A stretch of DNA of 64,000 nt. Source: CAWBOY01 sp963790585 (lineage in GTDB: Bacteria > Planctomycetota > Planctomycetia > Gemmatales > Gemmataceae). The notes under the pieces are model-generated. The model had not been told where the DNA came from and searched no databases. It saw nothing but the letters and a program-made list of their open reading frames with translations. Each line of letters begins with the position of its first letter. Position 1 is the stretch's first letter. The position numbers were made by a program, and so were the translations under genes. Shown in pieces: positions 1-10,983 of the stretch. The DNA lies in NCBI GenBank assembly GCA_963790585.1, contig CAWBOY010000001.1, forward strand, positions 930,001 through 994,000, in the 5' to 3' direction.

Positions 1-104
1 TCTTTTCCTCCGTGAAACGGGTACGTTCCACCAGAATCATTCGCAGTAACCTTGTCCCTGACAACTGAACAGCCAATAATGAACAGGCGTTTAGATGCGA
101 TTGC

Positions 105-308
105 CCTGTGTTCCATCAAGAGAGCGCCGACAAGTACAAGCTCGTGGAAACCTTGAAGACGCCGCTGCGCTCGAAGACGATGGGTCTCGATACGAAGACC
201 CACAAGCTGTTTGTGCCGATGGTCGAGACCAAGACCGACCCGGCCAATCCGACAGCCCGGCCGACGACGAAGCCGGGTAGCTTCGCGGTCCAAGTCTGGG
301 CGCGATGA
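105..308 (+). pseudogene. C-terminal remnant of a YncE/YVTN beta-propeller protein
   Basis: A reading frame of about 67 codons resembles the last blade of YncE-type (YVTN) beta-propeller proteins: an ESADKYKLVET strand, then KTMGLDTKTHKLFVPMVE, then a PGSF..QVWAR tail and a stop. Family members are usually above 300 residues, and in this frame there is a stop at about 66, so only the extreme C-terminus remains. The first codon near 108 would be GTG with no convincing ribosome binding site. It is probably a gene relic, not an expressed small protein. The call rests on the pattern of the last blade alone. Confidence 0.55.
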
Positions 309-380
309 CGAATGATTCGCTGTGTGACAGGGCTATCAAGAAATGTTTATTAATCTTCAGTCAGATAGGGTTATCGAGAA

Positions 381-487
381 CCGAGCCTGAAGCCTAAGCG
401 AAGGAGCATTTGTATTACCGATCCTGAAGCGTAAGGGGAGGGGCACTACATCGGTGTAATCCCCTTCCCTCACGCTTCAGGATCGGT
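381..487. repeat. Intergenic palindrome, CTGAAGCGTAAG family, copy 1
   Basis: Left arm at about 418-441 (CCGATCCTGAAGCGTAAGG) and right arm at about 461-487 (CACGCTTCAGGATCGG) form a long imperfect hairpin. A further unpaired left-arm-like stretch (GAGCCTGAAGCCTAAGCG) lies at about 381-400. The same arm core recurs as a near-perfect palindrome at 6771-6853. It sits downstream of the gene remnant and beyond the 3' end of the sigma factor. Confidence 0.7.
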
Positions 488-553
488 GATGCTGCGCCTT
501 ACTGCTTACATTCACTGGATGACGATCAATAAACGTTGGATTTGTGAATCTCC

Positions 554-1390
554 CTAATCCGCGTGCATGCTTTCACGGACTTTGCTCAGCGCTTCGCTTT
601 CGATCTGCCGGACGCGCTCGCGCGTCAAGCCGAGGCGTTCGCCGATCTCTTTGAGCGTCTTCGGCTCTTCGTCGTCGAGGCCGAAGCGCATACGCAGGAC
701 TTTGGCCTCGCGCGGGTCCATCTTGCTCAGCAGCTCCAGCACATGCGTCAGGTCGTCGGCTTCCACCATTTCCATGTCAGGCGTCTTGGCGTGCCCATCC
801 GTGAGCATTTCATCAAGCGACCAGCCGGTCTCGGTCTGATCGGTCTGGGGCACTGAGTTGTAGACGCGAATCGCCTTTTTGATGATCGATAGCTTTTTCT
901 TGGGTAGATCAAGTGACCGAGCCACTTCTTCGAGCGTCGGGGCGCGGCCCAACTCTTCCTGCAGCTTGGCCGAGGCGCGGCGCCATTTCGCCAGCTGCTC
1001 GACCATGTAGGCCGGTATGCGGATAGTCTTGGCGGTGTTGACGAGGGCACGCTTGATCGACTGCTTGATCCAGTAGCTGGCATAAGTGCTGAAGCGGGTG
1101 TTCATGGTCGGATCGAAGCCTTCGACGGCGCGGAGCAGGCCGAGGTTGCCTTCCTCGATAAGGTCCTGCAGGCCCAGACCCTTGCCGGTGTAGCTGCGGG
1201 CGATGTTGACGACGAGGCGCAGGTTGGCGCGCACCATCCGGTCACGCGCATCACTGTCGCCATCTTCAATACGGTAAGCGAGCTGCTTTTCCTCGTCGGC
1301 GCTGAGCAACGGAGTCTCGTTGATTTCGCGGAGATACGTTTCCAGAGGCGACTGGACGGCATCTGTGGAAAGCCGGCGTGCTCTTGTCAT
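554..1390 (-). CDS. Group 2 RNA polymerase sigma-70 factor (RpoD/RpoS-like)
   Basis: This 278-residue protein has the compact layout of a primary-like sigma factor without region 1.1. Region 1.2 (SPLETYLREINETPLLS) is at about residues 14-30. Region 2 follows at about 45-115, with NLRLVVNIARSYTGKGLGLQ, DLIEEGNLGLLRAVEGFD and the -10-binding FSTYASYWIKQSIKRAL. Region 3 is at about 125-195, and region 4 ends in TLKEIGERLGLTRERVRQIE, the -35-reading helix-turn-helix. It would direct core polymerase to sigma-70-type promoters in the cytoplasm. The length fits group 2 (alternative, non-essential) factors better than the housekeeping RpoD. Start ATG at 1390 with a weak GGA upstream. It is transcribed alone, and no target regulon can be read from the sequence. 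Confidence 0.93.
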   Translation of the reverse strand: MTRARRLSTDAVQSPLETYLREINETPLLSADEEKQLAYRIEDGDSDARDRMVRANLRLVVNIARSYTGKGLGLQDLIEEGNLGLLRAVEGFDPTMNTRFSTYASYWIKQSIKRALVNTAKTIRIPAYMVEQLAKWRRASAKLQEELGRAPTLEEVARSLDLPKKKLSIIKKAIRVYNSVPQTDQTETGWSLDEMLTDGHAKTPDMEMVEADDLTHVLELLSKMDPREAKVLRMRFGLDDEEPKTLKEIGERLGLTRERVRQIESEALSKVRESMHAD

Positions 1391-2054
1391 GGGTGTTTCC
1401 AGCGCTTTCAGGAGTAGCCCTGCTGCAAGTCAAGTTCCGAGCGGAACGTCCCTATCCCGCTCGGGCTTCGTTGTCGAAACACCGCTCGGGACCAAGAGTC
1501 TGTCCAAAAAGGGGTCAGGTACCATTGTGCGAAGCACCCTTCGGGCCGTTCCGGCAATGGCACCTGACCCCTTTTCGGACAGACTCGATGTCAAGGCCCC
1601 CACGATCGCGGGCCGTGAACAATCCGCCTGACGACTGAACTATCGGCCCGTTCCGGGCTCAGGCTGGATGGGTAAAGAGGAGCGAAAGCATTTGGCGGGT
1701 CATCCTTCGCCGGAAGGAGTTGATTAACCCTCCTCTTCGGACCACTCTGCCGGGCCAGCACGCTGCCGGGGCCGCTGCAACGCGCGGCTGTGGAGGCGGA
1801 CCTCCACTTCCGACACCGTCAAACAACATGACAGACCTTTTACAACTTTAGTCGTATATCACGATTCGCAGGTTCCCGGTTCCGTCTGAAACAGAAAAAT
1901 CGGCACTGCCGAGAAAACCAGTGCGATCTTGTTCGCGCCCCGGAATCCGCCTAAGATTCGCTATAGTCCGCAATCCCTTATGCCGGTTCGCGCAAGCACC
2001 ATGGTCGAAGACGTTCGTCGATAGAATGTTCGACTCACTTCAGGGAGTTTCTCG
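1391..2054. other. Intergenic region without a recognisable gene
   Basis: About 660 bases separate the divergently transcribed sigma factor and large lipoprotein gene. It contains the long palindrome at 1496-1586. The rest has no frame with family resemblance and no RNA gene that can be recognised by eye. Promoters for both flanking genes presumably lie here, but no convincing -35/-10 pair is called. Confidence 0.6.
1496..1586. repeat. Long palindrome, AAAGGGGTCAGGT family
   Basis: Left arm 1496-1527 (GAGTCTGTCC, AAAAAGGGGTCAGG, TACCATTG) pairs with right arm 1555-1586 (CAATGGCACCTGACCCC, TTTTCGGACAGACTC) with only a few mismatches. The spacer holds a further short inverted repeat. The arms are too long for an ordinary terminator and there is no U-tract. 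It may be a non-autonomous palindromic element mobilised in trans; that is an inference. Confidence 0.7.
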
Positions 2055-5000
2055 ATGAATCGGTTAGCGTTTCGTGCTCTCTTCGCGATTGTCTTGCTGG
2101 CGGGATGCTCGAGTAAGGCTCCGGATCCCCAACCCCTCGCATCCGATCCCAGAAATGTCGTTGATCCGGCGCCGGTCGCGCTAAACGGCACTAGCCCACC
2201 CGTCGCGCCCGTTGCTGGAGGCGAGCCGTTGCCTCCAACTCCCGCGCCTTTGGATCCTCTCGTTCAAGACCGCCAGGACCGCTACGACGACGCCATCCGT
2301 CGCTCGGCCCAGCTACAAGGCGACGGCAAATTGGACGAAGCCCTCAAGGCGCTGCAAGAGGCCGAGGCGACGATCCCGGGAGACCAAATTCACGCGGACA
2401 TCGAACGACTCAATAGCCGCATCGCACTGCGTCAAGGAGCGGAACGAGCAGTACATGACATTCGTTTGATTCTCGAGGACGGAAAGCCCGAATCAGCGGC
2501 AACCCTCGCGGCCGACGCCTTGAAACAATTCGGCGGCACCGATTTGGTGGCCGATCTAGAACAGCTTAAACGCCAGGCCGACGCGCTGGTGGCCACATCG
2601 ACGACGGAGACCGACTCCGGCAAAGCCCGGCTCGGCAAGGACGCGGACGACGCCCTCAAGGACAATAACCTGCGCGCCGCCGTGATCGCTCTCGAACAGA
2701 TTCTCGCGCAGGGAGCCGACCCGGATCGTCAAAAGCAACTCGACAACGTCCGCGCCCGATTGAAGACATACGACGACAATCGAGCCAAGGCAGTCGATCT
2801 GCGCCGCGATCCGACGACGCTGGAAGATGCGCTGGCCTTGCTCCAGGAAGCCGCGAAGGCTTGGGACACGGCCCAAGTCCATCAAGACATCGATGAAGTC
2901 GTCACGCTGTTGCAGAAGCGCCGCGAGCGCCTGGCGGTCGCTGACTTTGAAGTGCCGGATGCCGCCATCGCCGAGCTTGGCAAGGCATTGAGCGATGACG
3001 TTTTGCCGGAGTTCAAGGCGCGGTATGACCTGGTGGACCGTAGCCAGATCGCAAAACTCCTTGAAGAACTCAAGCTCGATAACGGCCTGAACGACGATGA
3101 CACGGCGCGCCAGCAACTGGGGAATCTCGCGAAGGCTCGCTATCTGGTCGTCGGCAGCATTTCGCGCCTGGGCGGGTTGACCCTGAATGCCCGACTCATC
3201 GACACGAAAACAGGTTTGATCGTCCAGACAGCCCGAGTCGTCAGCGCCGACCGCGGACGATTTCCGCGCCTCAGCTTCCCCAGCTGGCGCAGGTATTGAT
3301 GATGACCGACGATCAGAAAATGGCGTTCGAGCAGAAGCAGGCGGCCGATCAAGCCAAGATTCCGGTTGCCGGGGCCGCGCCCGTGCCGCCAGCGCCGGCG
3401 GTCCCGGCGGCGAACGCGGTGATGCCGGCTCCGATCGTCGCCGCGACGCCGTTGCCGCCGGCTCTTGGCAATGTGCAGATCGACCTTTTCAATGGATTCC
3501 CACAGCAGCCGGTCATTCCCGTAGTGGTAGTCGACTCGCCGCTGCGCCGGCGGCTTCTGTCGATCGCCTTGGAGTTGGGCGACAATTTTTTTAATCGTGG
3601 ACGCTTTCAAGAAGCGAATCGGCAATATCAGATTGCTCTTGGATTGGCTCTTGGGCTTCCCATCGACACCGCGCCGATCCAGATGCGAATTGACCTGACG
3701 TTGCCCTACATGCCGCCGGCTCCGTTCATCGCGATTCCACAACGGCCCCGATTGGCGATCTTCAACTTCGCTACCTTCGGTAATCCACTCGTCGTCCCGC
3801 CTGGCCTGGGCCCGTGGACCGCGGATAACATCGCTCCTTATTTCAATTCGACTTACGACGTGATGGACCGCAACGAGCTATTTTGGTACATGGCGCGCTC
3901 GGGGCTGAGTCTGCGTGATGTGGCCTTCGATCCCGCCGCTCGCCTCTGGCTAGCGCGGGCGATGAACGTGCGCTTTTTCCTCTTTGGGATCGTGAACGAG
4001 ACGCGGAGTTTCGATGTCACGACCAACTTGATCGACGTCGAGAATGGCTACCAAGTCGGCGGAAGCCGGGTGCATGTGCAAACTTCGTGGGAACTGCGCC
4101 TACGGTTGGCGGAACTCGCCAATGGGACAATGCTAGATCCAGCGACGCGTGCCTTGCAAAACGCGGCAGCGCTCGCGGCGGCTCAGGAACAAGAAAGACT
4201 GGCGCGCCTAAGCGACCTGGAACGGCGGCGCTTTTTCCTGGCGAGTAACAACTACGATCTGCTCGTCCTCGAAGGCCGTCGCGCTCAGGCGCTGGGCAAC
4301 ATTGCCCTGGCCCTTGAGCTATTTGGCCGGGCCAACACTATTCGTCCGGGCAATGTCGAAGTGAGCTTCTTCCTCGAAAAGAATCGGCAGGCCGATCGTT
4401 TCAATGGCTGGGATACGTTAAGGCGCCAAGATGAGGCGCGGCAGCGGGCGCTGTTCGATCAATCACAAGTGCAAAGGCTCGAGTTCGGCGCAACGCCGAG
4501 TTCGAGCGCAATCGTGCCGCCCAAGGGGCGGCGGCCCGCAGCGCCGCGGAGAACGCGGCCTGGCAAGCGCGGCGCGATCAGGCTCAACAGAAACTGATTC
4601 AACAGGCCGCCTGGGCTCAGAAGCAACAAAACTTCAACACGGCCGTCAACATCCTCCAGAGCGCCGTGGCATTCAAAGGCGGCGAGGATGTTCATCTCCA
4701 ATTGGCCAAAGCCCAAGCCGAAGCGGCCGACGCGGCTCGTCGCCGTGAGCAGGCGCAACGCGATTTGGCGGATCTAAACCAGAAGCGAACTCAGCGCAAG
4801 GCGCTCGCCAAGGTCGAGCTACAACGCAAGCAACAGGCCGACCTGGAAGAAGCCCGGCGCAAGGCGAATGCCGAGCGCGACCTGAAGGCGCACAAGGAAA
4901 TGCTGGCCAACGCCCAATCAAGTCTGGCCAAGCAACAATACGACTCCGCTATAGCTCTTTTGCAGAGCGCCAAGCAACTCCGGGCCGATCCCGAAGTCGA

Positions 5001-6760
5001 TCGGTTGTTGACCCAGGCTCGCGGCGATCAAGCCAAGGCCGAGGCGCCAAGCAAGGCGCCGCGGCCCTCAAAGAGCTGGATTTGCGCCAAACCGAGGAAG
5101 AAGCGCCGTAAGGAAGCGGCGGAGGCCGAGGCCGTCAAGAACCGCAAACTCTATGAGGACAGTTTAGCCAAAGCTGACGCCGCGTTGACAGCGAAGGATT
5201 TCAAGGTGGCAGCGGCCCACTATGAAGCGGCTGGCAAGGTCTTCAGCACTCCCGCCGTCCAGGCGGGTTTACAGAAAGCGCGCAGAGCGCAGACCGCCGA
5301 TCAAGCCAAGTCCGATCAGCGCGCGGCCGAGCAGAAGAAGCTCGCCGATCTCAAGCAGCTCAAGGATGACGCCGCCAAGGCGACGGCCGCCAAGAAACAT
5401 GACGACGCCGTCCGCCTGTTGACGCAGGCCAAGCAGGTGGCCCCGACCGATGTCGAAGTGTTGAGCGCTCTCAATAAGGCTAAAGCGGCACAGGCCGACG
5501 CAGCGACGACGGCGCGCGCGGGAGGCTGACAAGACGCGTAGCGAAACCGAGTTTCGCCGACTCGCGGACGCCGGCCAGGCGAATCTCAAAGCCAAGCAAT
5601 ACGAAGCAGCGTTAGCCAGCTTCAACCAGGCACTCACTCTGAAGCCCGGCGATCCCGAGATGACCCGACTCGTCAAAGAGGCCAAGACAGGCGTCGATTC
5701 GATGGCCCGAGACGCGGCCACGCAAGCGGAGCTGAAAAAGAAACAAGACAGCTATCAAAAGCTGATGGGCACCGGCCGATCGGCCCTGACGGCCGGGCAG
5801 CACGACGCCGCGATCAATGCGTTTACTGAGGCGCAAAAGCTCATCCCGGAGGATAAGAGCGCTGGCCAATATCTCGCCGAGGCGCGCAAGGCCAAGGCCG
5901 ACCTTGCGGCCAAAAATACCGCGGACAAGACCAAGCTCCAGGCGGATCAGAAGATGAGTCAGGATGTGCAGACGGCCCTGAGCCAGGGCAAGGCGGCTCT
6001 GGCGGCGCGCGACTTGGCTGGGGCCGAAAAGGCGTTCAATGAAGCGAGCCGGCTGAATGCCAAAGATCCGCAAGTAGTCGCCGCCTTGTCGGACCTCAAA
6101 AAGGCCAAACAGAAAAGCCAAGACGATTACAAGCTGGCTATGGACGCCGGCCGCGGCGCCATGAAGGCCCTCAACTACGACGGCGCGGTCAATGGCTTCA
6201 AAGAAGCTCTTCGCATCATGCCCGGCGACAAGGATGCGAGCGACCTCCTGGCGTCCGCGCAGCGGAGTAAGGACAAGATCGCGCAGGACAAGGCCAAGAC
6301 GGCCACTCCGCCGGTGACTCCGCCCGTTACGCCACCCGTAAAGCCTCCGGTAACTCCGCCCGTCACTCCGCCGGTAAAGCCTCCGGTAACTCCCCCTGTC
6401 ACGCCGCCGGTCGTGAATGAAGCGGCCAAGAAGAAGGCGGAGTTTGACCGCCTCGTCACCTCGGGTCAGGCAGCCATGAGCAAGAAACAGTATCCAGACG
6501 CCGTCAAGGATTTCACCGACGCACTCAAGCTGACACCGAATGACCCGACCGCCACGAAGGGCCTGAAAGACGCCAACGCGGCAATCGAGGCCGCGAAGAA
6601 GATGGCAGACTTCAATCGGCATATGGCCGATGGCCAAAAAGCAGCCGCTGCCAAGAAATTCCCTGATGCCGTGAAAGAATATGAGGCGGCTCTGAAGCTG
6701 TTCCCGGATAATAAGGATGCGAAAGACGCACTGGCGCGGGCGAAAATGAACAAGCCGTAA
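2055..6760 (+). CDS. Giant TPR/CsgG-like lipoprotein (reconstructed across frame breaks)
   Basis: Four consecutive frames at 2055-3299, 3296-4597, 4498-5529 and 5516-6760 join into one gene of about 1,570 codons. The N-terminus is a lipoprotein signal with lipobox LLAGC followed by SSK, so the product is probably anchored in a membrane and exported. Next come a TPR/coiled-coil segment, a CsgG/FlgO-like domain (from RLAVADFEV, 2930-3250), a proline/alanine linker, and a second CsgG-like domain (RLAIFNFATFG to about 4110). A long charged coiled coil with TPR motifs follows, then a PPVTPPVK repeat linker at 6303-6415, and finally two TPR units. Frame breaks lie near 3250 and 4486 (each one C lost), near 5515, and a locally shifted stretch at 5045-5110. 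All would be repaired by one- or two-base changes. No partner gene is adjacent. Role unknown; envelope assembly or scaffolding is an inference from CsgG and TPR. Confidence 0.75.
6303..6415 (+). repeat. In-gene proline-rich tandem repeat (PPVTPPVK)
   Basis: Roughly nine repeats of a CCnGTnACnCC-type unit encode alternating PPVT and PPVK. They form an extended linker between the central coiled coil and the C-terminal TPR units of the large lipoprotein. Such proline-rich spacers often bridge the cell wall or separate domains. Copy number in such repeats is prone to change. Confidence 0.85.
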
Positions 6761-6770
6761 GAGAGGCGGA

Positions 6771-6853
6771 CCGAGCCTGAAGCGTAAGCAAAGGGCATTT
6801 GTATTTTTGTATTTGTAAATACAAAATGCCCTTTGCTTACGCTTCAGGCTCGG
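6771..6853. repeat. Intergenic palindrome, CTGAAGCGTAAG family, copy 2
   Basis: Left arm 6771-6806 and right arm 6818-6853 match almost perfectly over about 36 bp. Both arms carry the core GAGCCTGAAGCGTAAGC and its complement, then AAAGGGCATTTGTA. It starts 10 bases after the lipoprotein stop codon, so it could act as a transcription terminator for that gene. However, its arms share their core with the element at 381-487, so it is better described as a dispersed palindromic repeat. Confidence 0.8.
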
Positions 6854-6932
6854 CAATCGCTGATCATGGCATTTTGTTGGTGTATGGACTTACGCGGCAA
6901 GATGCCGCGTCTACCTTAAGGACTCTCCTATC

Positions 6933-9900
6933 ATGCGACCGCGTTCCCTGCTTTCGCTGTTTTTTCTAGGGATCTCAACTCTTCCTCTCGTCGCCCAGGT
7001 GCCGCCCGAGAAGGCGTTGTCGACATTCAAGGTCTCGGAAGGGCTTGAAATCTCGCTTTTCGCGTCCGAAAAGGAAGGGTTCACCAATCCGACGTGCTTC
7101 GACATCGACCACAAGGGCCGCGTTTGGGTTTGCGAGTCGGTGAACTATCGTACGAAGCTCCATCGCAAGCCGCTCAATCGGCCCTCGGGCGATCGCATCG
7201 TCATACTCGAAGACACCAAGGGCGAAGGCAAAGCCGATAAGACGACCGTCTTTTATCAAGCTCCGGAGCTTTACGGTCCGATGGGGATCGCGGTCGCCAA
7301 AGATCCGGTCGGGCCTGGTTACAAGGTCTTCGTCTGCCAATCGCCCGATATTCTCGTCTTCACCGACAGCAAGGGCGAAGGCAAAGCTGACGGGCCGCCT
7401 AGAAAGCTCCTCACTGGCTTTCAGGGCTTCGACCACGATCATGGCGTTCATGGCATCCTCATCGGCCCTGATAGGAAGCTCTACTTTAGCGTTGGCGATC
7501 AGGGAGTGCACAATCTCAAGTCGTCCGACGGCAAAGGCAAGAGCTGGACCAGCAACAACACCGATTGCCGCGCCGGCACGATCTGGCGTTGTGACATGGA
7601 TGGCAAGAACCTCGAACTGATCGCCCACAATTTCCGCAATGAATACGAGCCTTGCGTCGATAGCTTCGGCACGGTTTTCGTCTCCGACAATGACGACGAC
7701 GGCAATCAGCAGACGCGCATTTGCTACGTCATGCCCGGCGGCAATTATGGCTACCACCCGCGCGGCCAGGGTCAGACCCACTGGCACGAAGAGCAACCCG
7801 GCGTGGTGCCGAAAATTCTGCGCACCTACTTCGGCTCGCCGACCGGAATGTGCGTCTATGAAGGGACGCTTCTTCCAAAGAAATACTGGGGGCAACTGCT
7901 GCATACAGACGCCGGACCGCGCCAAGTACGCTGTTACCACCTCAAGCCAAACGGCGCGGGCTACGATGTCGATCGCGAAGACATGGTGTCGAGTAGCGAC
8001 AACTGGTTTCGGCCTTCGGATGTTTGCGTCGCGCCTGACGGCAGCGTTTTCGTCGCGGATTGGTACGACCCGGGAGTCGGCGGCCACGGCATGGGCGACA
8101 TCACGCGCGGCCGCATCTTCCGCATCACGCCGACGGGACACAAAGGCTACAATGTGCCTAAAGTGGATCTGGAAAGTGCCAAAGGTGTTCTCACGGCTCT
8201 TGGATCGCCGGCGCTGCTCCGTGAGCTATATGGCGATGGCCAAGCTACGAGAAATGAAGCCAACGGAAGCCGTCGAACTGCTGACGACAGCCACGAACAA
8301 GGATTCAGATCCCGTGTTGCGCGCACGCGCCTTATGGCAAATCGCCGCGATCGCGCCGTTGACCACATTGGCCGGGACCAATTTCTTGCCTGGGTTCGAA
8401 TCGGCCGGGGCCGACTCGACGCACTTCAAGCTGCTTTGCATCCGCATACTCCGCGATTTAGCGGGGCGGCGACCCGACCTCGATCTCGTTGGCCACATGA
8501 ACTACTGGATCAACAACTCGGAGCCGGCCGTACGCCGCGAGATTTTGCTCACGCTGAAGGATGCACCTGCCCAGGCCGCCAAGGGTCCGATTCTTGATTT
8601 GGCATCGAAATACGACGGCAAAGACCGCTTCTATCTCGAAGCCATCGGCATCGCGGTCGGTCAGGATCCGGAGCGGCGTAAGATCATTTTGGCTGACTTC
8701 GACAAAGTCTTTCCCGAGTGGAACGAAAAGGTACTCGACCTCATCTGGGAGCTTCGTCCGCCGGCCGCAATGGCCAAGCTCGGCGAAAGGCTCAGCGATC
8801 CGAAGACACCCGCCAATCAGCGTGGCCGCATCGTCGACATACTCGCCACCTCGGACGATCAAGATTCCGGCAAGGCGCTGTTGACCGTCCTGGGTCAATC
8901 CGGCGTCTCGGCCGAGGTGCGTGAAAAGGCGATGGCGAATCTCCGCCTATTTCTGCCCGGAAAGTGGCAAAATCTGCGCGCGAGCGATGACGTGATGCGT
9001 GCCGCTCGCGGACTGATGCAGCAACCCGAGACGCGCGGCGCCGGAATGCAATTGATTGGCGCGGCGGCCCGCGTCGATGCGTTGGCCGACGTTGCCGGTG
9101 TGGCGCGCGATGCCAAGGAGACCGACGCGCTGCGCCGCGTTGCGATCGAAGTCCTGGGCGAATTGCCGACGGATGAGACAGCCAAGGTATTGGGTGCCCT
9201 CACCTATATGAAGCCGCCGTCCGTACCCGTGGATGCGGTGAAGTCACTCGGCCGCCTGGCCGGCAAAAGGCCGAACAGCCCCGGGGCGTCGTTCGCCATG
9301 AGGATATTGCAAGATCTGGTCGTTGCGACGGATCGTGATTCCGGCCTTCGTGTCGAAGCTGTTTCCGCTCTGACCGGCACACGTCCCGGAACGAGTTGGC
9401 TGCTTGACCTCCAGGCCAAGGGAAATTTACCGGGAGACGTCAAGAACGAGGCAGCGCGGATGCTGCGGAATACACCGTATGTTGACCTAAGGAATCGCGC
9501 AATGGTCGCGTTCCCGCCGCCAGGGAAGCTGGATCCCAAGAAGCTGCCGAACATTGGCGTGCTCGTCAAGCGGACCGGGGACGTCACACATGGTAAGCAG
9601 CTGTTCACGGCTAGCGCCAAAAGCGATATGCAATGCATGAAATGCCACAGCGTTCGCGGAAGCGGCGGCCAAATCGGGCCTGATCTCTCGATGATCGGCA
9701 AGAAAGCGAGCCGTGAGAATCTTTACGAGTCGATCCTTTTCCCAAGCAAGGCGATCGCCGACCAGTACGTCACATGGGTCATTGAGGACAAAAGAGGCGT
9801 GACGGTTTCGGGCCTGATCGTCGAGGATCATCCCGAACACGTCTGGATCCGCGATGCCAACGGCAAGGACACCAAGATCCTCAAAAAGGACATCGAAAGC

Positions 9901-10494
9901 CGCGAAAAGAGTCCCAAGTCGTTGATGCCCGAAGACCTTCTCGTCTACATGAGCGAAGACGATCTGGTCGACGTCGTCGAGTATCTCTTTAGTCTCAAAA
10001 ACCCGGTCCTCGCGCTCGACTACTGGCATATTGCCGGCCCCTTTGACAACGGCGAAGGAGACAAGGGACTTGATGAAGTCTTCCCGCCAGAGAAAGGGAT
10101 CGATTTGAAAGCACGCTACGACGGTAAAGGCGGCAAGATCTCCTGGCAGACCGTGCGACCCGACGCAGCTGGCTACGTCGATCTGCAAGCCCATTTCGCG
10201 GGCCATAGCGATCAGATTGTGTCCTACATGTATCGCGAGATCGAGTCGCCGAACGATCAAGAGGTGACCATTCTCCTCGGCACCGACGATGGCGGCAAGC
10301 TCTGGGTGAACGGTCAGCTTGTCTTCACGAGCCGAGAACATCGTGCCGCGGCCCCGGAACAGAACGCGGTCAAAGTGAAGCTAAAAAAAGGTCTGAATAC
10401 GCTGCTGCTCAAGGTGAACAACGGGAACGGCGCACATGGCTTTTATTTGAGCATCGTATCCGGGGAGGAGCTGAAACGCGTCGTCAAGAAGTGA
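6933..10494 (+). CDS. PVC-type membrane-bound dehydrogenase with HEAT repeats and cytochrome c
   Basis: A secreted protein of about 1,185 residues with a signal peptide (MRPRSLLSLFFLGISTLPLVAQ). The N-terminal half (to about 8200) is a glucose/sorbosone dehydrogenase-like beta-propeller of the Planctomycete 'membrane-bound dehydrogenase' type, with FDIDHKGRVWVCE, DHGVHGILIGPDRKLYFSVGD and PSDVCVAPDGSVFVADWYDPG. It is followed by HEAT-like repeats, then a heme-binding domain with the CMKCH motif near 9637, and a C-terminal PA14/carbohydrate-binding-like domain (LLGTDDGGKLWVNGQLVF). It probably oxidises sugars or related substrates in the periplasm and passes electrons to its own heme. The frame breaks near 8220, where the propeller frame runs on into unrelated sequence and the second frame resumes with MAMAKLREMKP. 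The gene appears to be monocistronic. Confidence 0.88.
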
Positions 10495-10983
10495 CGAGTG
10501 CGAGAGAGCCGCGCACGGAGTAAGCGGCTAGGGGCCGACTTCAAGAGCCGCGCACGATAGCAAGCGGGTAGGGGCCGAAAATTTGAGGCGCTTGCTTCAA
10601 ATTATGTGGCAACAGAGTCACTCAGTTACGTGAGACCTTCGGTCGCGCCGAGTGGAACGGTCAGGAGACCGTTCCACAACACAGGGAGACCGTTGCACAA
10701 CAAGTTCGGCCAAATGTTCGGAGGCCGCGAAAGCATGGCACCCAACATTCGGTCCTTAGGCGAGCGGTATTGTGTTTAGCCGCGAGCCACCAGGGGAGCG
10801 CTGCGGGATAGCGCTATTTGAAAAAGCGCTACCGCACAGGCGCTCGCCGACCGGCTCGCGGCTAAACGTGTTGTAGGCTGCCGTGTAATCGTTTCCAATT
10901 CTTCATCTTTCCTGTTATTCTGAAGCAGCCTCTTTCGTGCCGTGCGCAACACGGCGACAAGACGAAGATCCGGAGTCACGCGC
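10495..10983. other. Intergenic repeat-rich region
   Basis: About 490 bases without a supportable gene. It contains two direct copies of a GAGCCGCGCACG...TAGGGGCCGA unit (about 10508-10580), two nearby copies of GGAGACCGTT.CACAAC (about 10661-10702), and a long palindrome at 10774-10868. Confidence 0.65.
10774..10868. repeat. Intergenic palindrome, TTTAGCCGCGAGCC family
   Basis: Outer arms GTTTAGCCGCGAGCC (10774-10788) and GGCTCGCGGCTAAAC (10852-10866) are perfectly complementary. An inner hairpin around AGCGCTATTTGAAAAAGCGCT adds further pairing, with smaller mismatched stretches between. There is no U-tract. Confidence 0.75.

Noticed and set aside
3244..3256. Programmed ribosomal frameshift signal in the large lipoprotein
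   Set aside because: There is no slippery heptamer with a downstream structure, and similar breaks occur at unrelated sequences throughout the window.
6303..6415. Regularly spaced repeats considered as a CRISPR array
   Set aside because: The repeats are short, in frame, and encode PPVT/PPVK with no unique spacers; no cas genes are near.
5612..6856. A minus-strand open frame of about 410 codons
   Set aside because: It is antisense to the TPR part of the large lipoprotein and consists of Arg/Leu/Gly-rich text with no recognisable motif.
9487..10341. A minus-strand open frame of about 280 codons
   Set aside because: It is antisense to the cytochrome c and C-terminal domains of the dehydrogenase, which show clear family motifs.
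10495..10983. A small RNA or riboswitch upstream of the CPBP gene
   Set aside because: The visible structure is explained by dispersed repeats and a palindrome; no conserved aptamer pattern was seen.
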